Source: an uncultured Clostridia bacterium
GTDB lineage: Bacteria; Bacillota; Clostridia; UBA1381
DNA length: 60,152 nucleotides
Direction: 5' to 3'
NCBI GenBank assembly: GCA_904395315.1
Contig: CAJFNT010000152.1
Location: forward strand, 1-60,152
The position numbers were made by a program, and so were the translations under genes. Numbering within the stretch: position 1 is the first letter of the stretch; every line of letters begins with the position of its first letter. Under the pieces are notes generated by a model. It was not told where the DNA came from. It was given only the letters and a program-made list of their open reading frames with translations, and did not search any database. This document shows positions 37,675 through 45,292 of the stretch, piece by piece.

Positions 37675-37703
37675 ATGATACCATAAACAAATAATTTTGT
37701 CAA
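37675..37703 (-). promoter_or_regulatory. Promoter of the rimP-nusA-infB operon
   Basis: Consensus TTGACA (37698-37703), 17-base spacer ending TGG (extended -10) and TATCAT (37675-37680) on the minus strand, about 125 bases upstream of rimP. Confidence 0.85.
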
Positions 37704-37815
37704 GCATCATATAAACATATCGTTATTTTGTACAATTTTCGCCATCATTATACATCGTTTTAACTATACAATATACGCTATTTGTTAGATTTCCACTCGA
37801 ATCTCAGACACGTAT

Positions 37816-39015
37816 TTATCCGTCTGCTTCACTCGTGTTTCCCTGCTCCTCAATATAAGGCTCAGGATTCTCGGACGCTTCACTGTCTGCCGATTGTTCT
37901 ATTCCGCGTATCAAGCACAGTTCGTCATTGGTGACCTCACTTGCTTTGTATGACGCCAGTATATCAGGATCTGTAGAACGAACATATCCGCCTAAAGTCT
38001 CATATCCGCTTGAGTAGAGCTCCGGCGTACCCTCATCGGGGTTTGCATATGACATATTATCACCGCTCACGTCAAACATATTGCGGACAAGCTCCTGCAA
38101 TTTATGCATATTCGGTACAAACACATCGCCGTTTGATGAATCATATGTCGCATCTCCGGGAACAGTCTCGGAATGTATCCCTGCAGAAGTAAAGTCATTC
38201 AAATACTTTGAATATCTGAGCACGTCTTTAACAGTAAGATTCGTTTTCAGCTCATTTTTTACGTCAGTAAATATTGCTGGTATTTTCTGTATTAGCGATA
38301 TATTTAGTTTCTGATCCACAAGCGCTTTCAAGAAGTCCTGTTGAATCTTTATTCTATCAGCATCTCCATTTGGATAACTCTTATATGTTCCCGTATCAGG
38401 ATCCACATTTCCTTTTCTATAACGCAGAAGATGTACTACCTGTGTTCCGTCAAGCTCATACGTTCCAGGCGGAAGATTTATATGAAGTCCCTGCACCGGA
38501 TCATCATACACCATACCCACGCCATCCCCGTAAATATCAGGGATAGTGAACTCAACAGGACCAAGCTCATTTATAACATGCGCCACCGCGTCAAACGAAA
38601 AATCTATATAATAGTTTATCGGTACACCTGTAAGCCTTGTAACAGCCTCACACGTTGCTGTCGGGCCGCCTATCACTCCGTCCGTTTCATACGCATGCGC
38701 AGCATTTATCTTCTGATACCTGTTCCCTATATACATTCTCAGATCTCTTGGTATAGATAACATATTTACAGTATTTTCTTTTGTGTCGTAGGACGCAAGC
38801 ATGATTGCATCGGTCCTAAGCCCGTCTTCATCGGTGCACATAAGAAGGACATTAATAGTTCCTCCATGTTCTACCGCAACGGTGCCTTCCTCTGTATCTC
38901 CGCTCAATCCCGCGCCTCCGGTGAAATCAAAGCCCATAAACACCATAAACGCCAAAAATATTACTCCCAAACAAGTACCTAATACCTGAAAATATTTTTT
39001 TACATTAAATTTCAT
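37816..39015 (-). CDS. LytR-CpsA-Psr family cell-wall glycopolymer transferase
   Basis: A 399-residue membrane-anchored LCP enzyme. One transmembrane segment near residues 13-32 is followed by the extracellular LCP domain: TDAIMLASYD, SIPRDLRMYI, KINAAHAYE and GDADRIKIQQDFLKAL, whose Asp and Arg residues bind the pyrophosphate. The family moves teichoic-acid-like polymers or capsule from polyprenyl phosphate to peptidoglycan. The acidic Ser/Glu tail is unremarkable. ATG at 39015 is used; a GTG two codons upstream is possible and neither has a strong ribosome binding site. Confidence 0.93.
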   Translation of the reverse strand: MKFNVKKYFQVLGTCLGVIFLAFMVFMGFDFTGGAGLSGDTEEGTVAVEHGGTINVLLMCTDEDGLRTDAIMLASYDTKENTVNMLSIPRDLRMYIGNRYQKINAAHAYETDGVIGGPTATCEAVTRLTGVPINYYIDFSFDAVAHVINELGPVEFTIPDIYGDGVGMVYDDPVQGLHINLPPGTYELDGTQVVHLLRYRKGNVDPDTGTYKSYPNGDADRIKIQQDFLKALVDQKLNISLIQKIPAIFTDVKNELKTNLTVKDVLRYSKYLNDFTSAGIHSETVPGDATYDSSNGDVFVPNMHKLQELVRNMFDVSGDNMSYANPDEGTPELYSSGYETLGGYVRSTDPDILASYKASEVTNDELCLIRGIEQSADSEASENPEPYIEEQGNTSEADG

Positions 39016-39124
39016 ACTCACAGTTTCTTATCCTCATTTTTCGCCGGTTTGTTTATTGGTTCCAAATCTCTATATCTAAAAATACATCGTAACTCTTCGT
39101 AACGTCCTTTATATAGACATAATT

Positions 39125-39133
39125 ATTATAACA
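39125..39133 (-). promoter_or_regulatory. Extended -10 promoter of the LCP gene
   Basis: TGT followed by perfect TATAAT (39125-39130) on the minus strand, about 110 bases before the LCP start. No good -35 box at 17 bases. Confidence 0.5.
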
Positions 39134-39188
39134 CAAATTTATTACAAAATTATTTCCTTTATATTGCCGTTTACTAAAAAATTATTTC

Positions 39189-40472
39189 TTACTTTTCGAG
39201 CTTCATCACATTATCCGCTGCCACTGTTATTCCCAGCTTTGCTGATTCATATGTAAGCCCGCCCTGCATATACGCTATATACGGTTCCCTTATGGGCGCG
39301 TCTGCCGAAAGCTCGATAGAGGAGCCTTGTATAAACGCGCCGGCAGCCATGATCACCTGATCCTGATATCCTGGCATATCCCACGGCTCCGGTGTCACAA
39401 AGCTGTCTACAGGAGCGCCCTTTTGTATACCTTGTATAAAAGCTACCATTGTCTCTTTATTCCCGAACTTTACTGACTGTATGATATCGTGTCTGTCATC
39501 AAACGGAGCCGGATCCGTTTCATAACCCAGTTTCTCAAACACAGCCGAACAGAGCGCCGCGGCCTTCAGTGCCTGCATAACCACATGCGGAGCTAAAAAC
39601 AGCCCCTGATAAGCATAGCGGTTAAATCCCATCGTTGAACCGCATTCGCGGCCGATCCCAACACATGTGAGTCTATAAGAGCACAATTCTATGAGACGTT
39701 TTTTTCCTGCTATATACCCGCCTGTCGGAGCAATACCTCCGCCCGGATTTTTTATAAGAGAACCCGCTATGAGATCCGCGCCAAATTGGGTAGGCTCGCT
39801 GTCATCTGCAAATTCTCCGTAGCAGTTATCGACCAGACACAGCGTTTCCGGCGACACCGACTTTACAAAATCTATTATACCGCCTATCCTTTTCGAGCTG
39901 TATGTAGGTCTGTCACCATATCCCTTTGAGCGCTGTATAAGCACAGCTTTTATTTTTTTGCTAAGAAGCGTTTCTCTTACGCTTTCAAAATCAATATCTC
40001 CCTCAGCAGTAAGCTCTATTTCCTCATAGCGAATGCCATAATCCTTCAAAGAACCGTTTCCGTCCTCGCCTGAAATACCGATGACCTCCTCAAGCGTATC
40101 ATACGGCTTACCGGTAACCGCAAGCAATGTATCTCCAGGTCTGAGCACCGCATAGAGCATCGTTGCAAGAGTATGCGAACCGTTTACCCAATTATGACGT
40201 ACAAGCGCATCCTCAGCCCCGAAAACATCGGCATATACCCTATCGAGAGTATCACGGCCGTCATCGTCATATCCGTACCCCGTAGTTGGCATGAAATGTC
40301 TTTCCGATACTCTGTTATCCGAAAAGGCTTTCATTATCTTAAGTTGATTAAATTCTGCTGTTTTTTCAAATTCTGCGAATTTCTCCCTAATCGAATCCTC
40401 AGCCTCCGCCACAAGCATCGCGGAGCGCCTCGAAACACCGAAATTTTCAACGATAAATTCCGTTTTATCCAT
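39189..40472 (-). CDS. PLP-dependent lyase, YnbB / methionine gamma-lyase family
   Basis: A 427-residue type I PLP enzyme of the family once called aluminium resistance protein (YnbB), related to Cys/Met metabolism lyases. Conserved blocks are RHNWVNGSHTLATML, IQRSKGYGDRPTYS, CLVDNCYGEF and the cofactor-lysine region SLIKNPGGGIAPTGGYIAG. Substrate unknown: cystathionine- or methionine-lyase activity is inferred from the superfamily. In Bacillus ynbB precedes glnR; here no glnR follows. ATG at 40472 with AAAGGA about 12 bases upstream; it has a near-consensus promoter of its own. Confidence 0.88.
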   Translation of the reverse strand: MDKTEFIVENFGVSRRSAMLVAEAEDSIREKFAEFEKTAEFNQLKIMKAFSDNRVSERHFMPTTGYGYDDDGRDTLDRVYADVFGAEDALVRHNWVNGSHTLATMLYAVLRPGDTLLAVTGKPYDTLEEVIGISGEDGNGSLKDYGIRYEEIELTAEGDIDFESVRETLLSKKIKAVLIQRSKGYGDRPTYSSKRIGGIIDFVKSVSPETLCLVDNCYGEFADDSEPTQFGADLIAGSLIKNPGGGIAPTGGYIAGKKRLIELCSYRLTCVGIGRECGSTMGFNRYAYQGLFLAPHVVMQALKAAALCSAVFEKLGYETDPAPFDDRHDIIQSVKFGNKETMVAFIQGIQKGAPVDSFVTPEPWDMPGYQDQVIMAAGAFIQGSSIELSADAPIREPYIAYMQGGLTYESAKLGITVAADNVMKLEK

Positions 40473-40551
40473 CAATCAAAACAATCCTTTCAAAATAAGA
40501 CCGCCGATGATCCCGGCGCGTGTCAAAGAAAAATAAAACATATCATTATGC

Positions 40552-40580
40552 ATTATAGCATAGTGATATTGCTTTGTCAA
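40552..40580 (-). promoter_or_regulatory. Near-perfect sigma-A promoter of the PLP lyase gene
   Basis: TTGACA (40575-40580), 17-base spacer ending TGC (extended -10) and TATAAT (40552-40557) on the minus strand; one of the best promoter matches in the window. Confidence 0.88.
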
Positions 40581-40596
40581 TCGTAAAATATCTTAA

Positions 40597-40767
40597 TTAT
40601 TTATTCTTTTCAAAAAAGTCTTCAAGAATACTTATAACTACATTATTAAAACTTGTATCGTTCTCAGCCGCAAGTTTACTGATCTTTTCCGCAAGTTCAT
40701 TCTTTATATATAATGTTCTGTAACTCGCTGCAACTTTATTTTTGGTAGGCTTCGGCTTGAAATCCAT
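40597..40767 (-). CDS. Small ribbon-helix-helix-like protein
   Basis: A 56-residue protein: basic N-terminus, a short strand-like segment (ASYRTLYI), then two predicted helices (NELAEKISKLAAEN and FNNVVISILEDFFEK), the arrangement of Arc/CopG-type DNA-binding proteins. ATG at 40767 has GGAG nine bases upstream. It lies 56 bases after the Cro/C1 regulator gene and is probably cotranscribed. A role as co-repressor or antitoxin is possible, but no toxin gene is adjacent. Confidence 0.65.
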   Translation of the reverse strand: MDFKPKPTKNKVAASYRTLYIKNELAEKISKLAAENDTSFNNVVISILEDFFEKNK

Positions 40768-40823
40768 AATATCACACTCCGTTACATGATCCATAATTAT
40801 CCACCGTTCGTTTTTTATTTATA

Positions 40824-41027
40824 CTATTTCTCATCCGTCAAACCAAGTATATAATCTGTTGACGTGTTATAGAGTCTTGCAAGCTTTATCAGCATTGAAA
40901 CAGGTATTTCCCGCTGACCATGCTCATAACGCGCATACACCTGCCTGTTGCACACAAGATAATCCGCCACCTGCTGCTGCGTCATATCATTATCCACCCT
41001 TAGATCATATATTCTTTGAAAAAACAT
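40824..41027 (-). CDS. Cro/C1-type helix-turn-helix regulator
   Basis: A 67-residue single-domain HTH_3 protein (RVDNDMTQQQVADYL, RQVYARYEHGQREIP, LIKLARLYNTSTDYILGLTD). There is no effector domain. ATG at 41027 with AGGTG upstream. It is divergent from the ligase pair at 41300-43835, and its promoter overlaps a perfect palindrome, so it very likely represses itself and may control the divergent operon. Confidence 0.9.
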   Translation of the reverse strand: MFFQRIYDLRVDNDMTQQQVADYLVCNRQVYARYEHGQREIPVSMLIKLARLYNTSTDYILGLTDEK

Positions 41028-41047
41028 AAAATCACCTATTGACAATG

Positions 41048-41061
41048 ATACCATATGGTAT
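41048..41061. promoter_or_regulatory. Palindromic operator ATACCATATGGTAT
   Basis: A perfect 14-base palindrome made of TACCAT/ATGGTA half-sites, overlapping the end of the regulator's -10 box and its transcription start region. Confidence 0.75.
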
Positions 41062-41087
41062 TATAATTATAAGGCAAATGGTATCAA
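41060..41087 (-). promoter_or_regulatory. Promoter of the Cro/C1 regulator gene
   Basis: TTGATA (41082-41087), 16-base spacer and TATAAT (41060-41065) on the minus strand. The -35 box overlaps a TACCAT half-site of the second operator. Confidence 0.75.
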
Positions 41088-41097
41088 ACAGTACCAT
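41078..41097. promoter_or_regulatory. Second operator: spaced ATGGTA...TACCAT inverted repeat
   Basis: The same half-sites as the palindrome at 41048, here as a 6-base inverted repeat with an 8-base spacer, covering the -35 region of the regulator promoter. It lies about 130 bases upstream of the divergent promoter. Confidence 0.65.
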
Positions 41098-41227
41098 AAA
41101 TTATTGGAGCAATTAATATAAGGCTGCAAAATCAACATCTTATATTATTATTTCCTAAATTAAATATATATTTTCCGTTTCACATAATCATCTATCCACA
41201 AAACCGTACCAAATTTGTATACCTCTC

Positions 41228-41256
41228 TTGTATTTTAAACTAAACTGTGTTATACT
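41228..41256 (+). promoter_or_regulatory. Promoter of the glutamate-cysteine-ligase-like operon
   Basis: TTGTAT (41228-41233), 17-base spacer ending TGT (extended -10) and TATACT (41251-41256), 44 bases before the start codon. Confidence 0.7.
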
Positions 41257-41299
41257 TAATCAATGAAATTACTCCGGTACAATAATGTAGAGGTGGATT

Positions 41300-42532
41300 A
41301 TGACAAATACGGAACGCATAGCAGAATATATCGCCAAAGGATGTACATCAAAAAAGCAGATCGGCGTTGAAATAGAGCATTTTGCAGTAAAAGAGGATCT
41401 TTCACAAGTCTCTTACAGCGGAGGGATACGCGGCATTTTAAATGAGCTCTCGGAATATTATCCCGAAAAAGAATATAGTCTCGGCGAGATCATAGCACTA
41501 TACGATAATGAAGCGTCTATCACGATAGAGCCCGCAGGACAGATAGAGATAAGTATAAAGCCATGCTGCAGCATTGAGGATATAGACAAGATATACAAAA
41601 AATTTCTCAGCCGTGCAGAACCGATACTTTCCTCGCGCGGTATGAAGCTTGTAAATCTCGGCTACACACCTCGGTCGAAAGCCAATGATGAAGAGCTCAT
41701 CCCTAAGACGCGCTATGAATTTATGGATCGTTACTTTAATAATACAGGCAGCATGGGCAGGAATATGATGCGCGCGACGGCTTCTACGCAGGTATCTATT
41801 GACTTTTCCGACGAGTCAGACTGTGTAAATAAACTTCGCGCCGCAAACCTGCTTACGCCCATTTTCTCTCTAATAACAGACAACTCGCCTTTTTTTGAAG
41901 GCAACCGATATTCGGGAAGAATGCTGAGGACAAAGATATGGCAAAGTGTTGACAACGCAAGATGCGGAACAGTGCCGGGGCTTTTTGCAGATCGATTTGG
42001 GTTCCTGAAATACGCTGAATACGTGTACAACTCACCTCCGATCCTTATATTGACCGAAAAAGGCGCTGTATATACAGGAAGCCGCCCTGCCAGCGATATA
42101 TATAAAGGAAGAGAACTTCATGACTCAGAGATAGAACACCTTCTTTCGATGTTCTTCCCCGACACGCGTCTCAAAAGATATATCGAGATACGTCCGGCCG
42201 ACTCTATGCCCCATGGATTCGCAATGGGATATGCGGCTCTTATAAAAGCAATATTTGTAAAAGGAGCTCTTCCGGAACTGCCTGAAGCGAATGAAAACGA
42301 TATAGAACTTGCAAAAGAAGAACTGTTGAAAAATGGATTTGACGGGATCATATACGGACATCCGGTCAAAAAGATAATAAATGATATGTTTGAAAAAGCT
42401 GAAGCCGTGCTCGGCAGCAAAGACCTGCAGTATTTAACACCGCTTGCTTCCGCAGCCCGCTCCGGCAGGACCATATATGAAGAATCAACAAGGAAAGGAA
42501 TTTTTTCAAATGAGTTATCAGCAGGAATATAA
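41300..42532 (+). CDS. Glutamate-cysteine ligase family (GCS2-like) enzyme
   Basis: A 410-residue cytoplasmic enzyme of the carboxylate-amine/glutamate-cysteine ligase superfamily. The N-terminal KQIGVEIEHFAV resembles the glutamate/metal-binding IGxExE strand. Other family-like blocks are LYDNEASITIEPAGQIEIS, MMRATASTQVSIDFSD and RYIEIRPADSMP. The family joins the gamma-carboxyl of glutamate to an amine using ATP. It overlaps the next gene by 23 bases, so the two products probably act in sequence. Most Clostridia do not make glutathione, and those that do often use the fused GshF. The true second substrate is unknown. Confidence 0.85.
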   Translation: MTNTERIAEYIAKGCTSKKQIGVEIEHFAVKEDLSQVSYSGGIRGILNELSEYYPEKEYSLGEIIALYDNEASITIEPAGQIEISIKPCCSIEDIDKIYKKFLSRAEPILSSRGMKLVNLGYTPRSKANDEELIPKTRYEFMDRYFNNTGSMGRNMMRATASTQVSIDFSDESDCVNKLRAANLLTPIFSLITDNSPFFEGNRYSGRMLRTKIWQSVDNARCGTVPGLFADRFGFLKYAEYVYNSPPILILTEKGAVYTGSRPASDIYKGRELHDSEIEHLLSMFFPDTRLKRYIEIRPADSMPHGFAMGYAALIKAIFVKGALPELPEANENDIELAKEELLKNGFDGIIYGHPVKKIINDMFEKAEAVLGSKDLQYLTPLASAARSGRTIYEESTRKGIFSNELSAGI

Positions 42533-43835
42533 AGCTTTAATTCTCCAGGATTTTGATAAATGTCGTCACGATGCGGCAAAAATGCGCCAAACTCTCGAAA
42601 GATCGACCGCGCATTACCACGGGTTCACCGTGCATACTTTGTACATTCCAAAAATGTACAGTCAAGCAGACTTTGATTTTTTAAAGCAGTCCGCAGAAAA
42701 AACATACGGCATCCTCAGCCGGGTAACGGATGAATATTTAAAAAATCCTGAATATCGTACTCTTTTCGGGTTTGACAAGCGGCTTGAAGAGCTTATACTT
42801 CATGACCCACACTACGAATGCCGGATCCCTATCGCGCGTGTAGATGTTTTTTACGATCCTGACACACGAAACTTTAAATTCTGCGAATTCAACACCGACG
42901 GATCAAGCGGAATGAACGAGGACCGAGAGCTGAATAATGTTTTTAAGACATCTTCTACATACAAGGAGTTTTTTGCTTCGCGTCATGCGCAAAAATTTGA
43001 ACTGTTTGATTCTTGGGTGCGTGAATTTATAAATATCTACAGCTCCTCATCAACAGCAAAAAAAGATCCTTATATAGCTATAGTCGATTTCATGTCGAGC
43101 GCATCCAATGAAGAATTTGAAGAATTCAAACGCGCTTTTGAGCGCGCGGGCTATACATGTGAAATATGCGATATATATAAGCTTCGGCGAGAAAACGGCG
43201 CGCTTTTATCTCCTTCGGGAAAACGGATCGATGCTGTGTACCGCAGAGCCGTCACAAGCGATGTAATGTCCTATTACGACGAGATACGTCCGTTTATAGA
43301 TTCGTACTTAAACGATGAGACTGTCGTTATAGGAAGTTTCCGCACACAGATCGCTCACAATAAGCTTATATTTAAAATACTGCGTGACGAAATGACACGA
43401 GCGATCCTGACCGACGAGGAAAACGCGTTCATAGAACAGCATATACCAGAAACTCATATGCTGACTCACGACAATATACATAAATACAATGTTATCGAGG
43501 ATCGACTTAAATGGATAGTCAAGCCTACAGACTCATACGCCTCAAAAGGTGTCCTGGCAGGCATTGAAGCCAAAGACGCTGAGGAATGGCTCGGATTTCT
43601 TTCTAAGCATATGGATACAGGCTATCTGCTGCAAAAATATGTTACGCCTTACGAGAGTGAAAATATAGATCTGCTATGGGATCAAAATGCCGGATTCCGC
43701 GGATTTGCCAATATTACAGGACTTTTTGTATACGGAGGCAAACTGCAGGGGATTTATTCACGTATAGCCAAGACCGGTGTTATATCCACACAATACAGTG
43801 AAATGACTCTTCCAACTCTGATAATGGAGGATTGA
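42510..43835 (+). CDS. Glutathionylspermidine-synthase-like ATP-grasp ligase
   Basis: A 441-residue protein with the pre-ATP-grasp and ATP-grasp arrangement of the GSP-synthase family: CEFNTDGSSGMNEDREL (about 130-147, the acidic substrate/metal motif), the region IGSFRTQIAHNKLIF, and LKWIVKPTDSYASKGV for nucleotide binding near the C-terminus. The amidase domain of E. coli Gsp is absent. Start at ATG 42510 with AAAGGA upstream; the frame stays open 22 codons earlier inside the preceding gene. I infer that it extends the product of the upstream gamma-glutamyl ligase, but neither the amine nor acid substrate can be read from sequence. A terminator overlaps its stop codon. Confidence 0.83.
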   Translation: MSYQQEYKALILQDFDKCRHDAAKMRQTLERSTAHYHGFTVHTLYIPKMYSQADFDFLKQSAEKTYGILSRVTDEYLKNPEYRTLFGFDKRLEELILHDPHYECRIPIARVDVFYDPDTRNFKFCEFNTDGSSGMNEDRELNNVFKTSSTYKEFFASRHAQKFELFDSWVREFINIYSSSSTAKKDPYIAIVDFMSSASNEEFEEFKRAFERAGYTCEICDIYKLRRENGALLSPSGKRIDAVYRRAVTSDVMSYYDEIRPFIDSYLNDETVVIGSFRTQIAHNKLIFKILRDEMTRAILTDEENAFIEQHIPETHMLTHDNIHKYNVIEDRLKWIVKPTDSYASKGVLAGIEAKDAEEWLGFLSKHMDTGYLLQKYVTPYESENIDLLWDQNAGFRGFANITGLFVYGGKLQGIYSRIAKTGVISTQYSEMTLPTLIMED

Positions 43836-43860
43836 CGCGCCTATCAGGCGCGTTTTTTTA
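43835..43860 (+). terminator. Terminator of the ligase operon
   Basis: ACGCGCC-TATCA-GGCGCGT followed by a run of seven Ts; the stem begins at the last base of the stop codon. Confidence 0.93.
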
Positions 43861-43955
43861 TCAGCATTTACTCACTATCCGCACATACGATATATATTAT
43901 TTTTTAAGATCAATGTAAATTATTCTGCCAATACGATATTTTTTTAACAGAAGTA

Positions 43956-43984
43956 TTGAAATAATCGGGTAAATGTAGTATAAT
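43956..43984 (+). promoter_or_regulatory. Promoter of the first iron alcohol dehydrogenase gene
   Basis: TTGAAA, 17-base spacer and TATAAT about 85 bases before the start codon. Confidence 0.78.
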
Positions 43985-44069
43985 ATATGCAGATGGATTA
44001 CTCCGAACCGAAAAGGCAAGGAAATTTGGAAGCGGCTTAATGCTGACTTAAAATACAGGAGATACATAA

Positions 44070-45212
44070 ATGAAAAGCTTTGATATTCGAACAACGATTT
44101 ATTTTGGCGAAAATGCTCTTGACAGATTACTTGAGCTGCCGTACAACAAAATACTTATAATAACAGATCCGTTTATCGAAAAAAGCGGAATGCTTGCTCT
44201 TATAACCAACAGACTGCAGCAGGCGTTTATAAACTTCGATATATTCTCAGATGTCGTTCCGGATCCGCCGCTCGAAAAAATAACGGCAGGTGTGGAAAAA
44301 TTCATTCAATCCGATCCTGACTGCATAATAGCAATAGGCGGAGGAAGCGCGATCGATTCGGCGAAATCAATACGCGAGTTCGGCACGCGCGCAACTAACA
44401 AAGAAACAGCCCTTATAGCGATACCAACAACATCCGGTACCGGTTCGGAGGTTACAAGTTTTGCTGTAGTCACCGATGCGGAACACGATATAAAATATCC
44501 TCTTGTTTCCGACTCGATGCTTCCTACCGAGGCAATACTCGATGCCGAGCTTGTAAAAAGCGTCCCTGCATCCGTAACAGCGGATACAGGCATGGATGTC
44601 CTGACACATGCGATAGAAGCATATGTAAGTATCAATAACAATGAATTCTCAGCGGCGCTTGCTGAAAAGGCGATCGAGATATGCGGTACATTCCTTCTCC
44701 GCTCCTACCTTGACAATAATGATACTCATGCAAGAGCAAAAATGCATGTGGCTTCATGTCTTGCGGGACTTGCATTCAACAGCGCATCACTCGGACTGAA
44801 TCACGGTATAGCACATGCTATAGGCGCGAAATTCCATATACCGCACGGCAGAGCAAACGCTATCGTGTTACCTCATGTTATAGAATTCAACTCTGGGATA
44901 AACAAGCATTCCAAGAGCAAAAAGGAATATCCGAAATGCGTTGAAAAATATTGTAACGTTGCAAAGCTGCTCGGTGTAAATAACTTTAATGAAATAACAA
45001 CTATCCGCGCTCTTGTAGGATGGATACAATTCATGAATAAAGAAATGAATATCCCGCTGTCCATATCACAATGCGGTATTGATAAAAGGGAATATATGAA
45101 CGCCGTAGAATCTATGGCGGAAAAGGCGATCGCAGACTCTTGCACAGCGACAAATCCACGCGTTCCGTCAAAAGCGGAGGTTTGTCTTATACTCGAGCAT
45201 ATGTACGATTGA
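44070..45212 (+). CDS. Iron-containing alcohol dehydrogenase, PduQ/EutG-like
   Basis: A 380-residue group III (Fe-dependent) alcohol dehydrogenase. NAD(P)-binding GGGSAIDSAK (90-99) and PTTSGTGSEVT; metal ligands match Asp176, His180 (MDVLTHAIEAY), His245 and His259 (NHGIAHAIG, IPHGRAN). The N-terminus SFDIRTTIYFGENAL resembles enzymes of propanol/ethanol pathways, but no microcompartment genes are present. It probably reduces an aldehyde or oxidises an alcohol; substrate unknown. GGAG lies upstream of the ATG. Confidence 0.92.
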   Translation: MKSFDIRTTIYFGENALDRLLELPYNKILIITDPFIEKSGMLALITNRLQQAFINFDIFSDVVPDPPLEKITAGVEKFIQSDPDCIIAIGGGSAIDSAKSIREFGTRATNKETALIAIPTTSGTGSEVTSFAVVTDAEHDIKYPLVSDSMLPTEAILDAELVKSVPASVTADTGMDVLTHAIEAYVSINNNEFSAALAEKAIEICGTFLLRSYLDNNDTHARAKMHVASCLAGLAFNSASLGLNHGIAHAIGAKFHIPHGRANAIVLPHVIEFNSGINKHSKSKKEYPKCVEKYCNVAKLLGVNNFNEITTIRALVGWIQFMNKEMNIPLSISQCGIDKREYMNAVESMAEKAIADSCTATNPRVPSKAEVCLILEHMYD

Positions 45213-45292
45213 TTTCTTTTGTATTTTACGGCTGCGGAAAATTCCGCGGTCGTTTTTTATTACACGATCAACAAAAAACTGGAGGTGCTAAA

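Noticed and set aside
45140-45292. 51-codon N-terminal extension of the second alcohol dehydrogenase
   Set aside because: It runs over the end of the first dehydrogenase, has no family similarity, and GGAGG stands exactly before the ATG at 45293.
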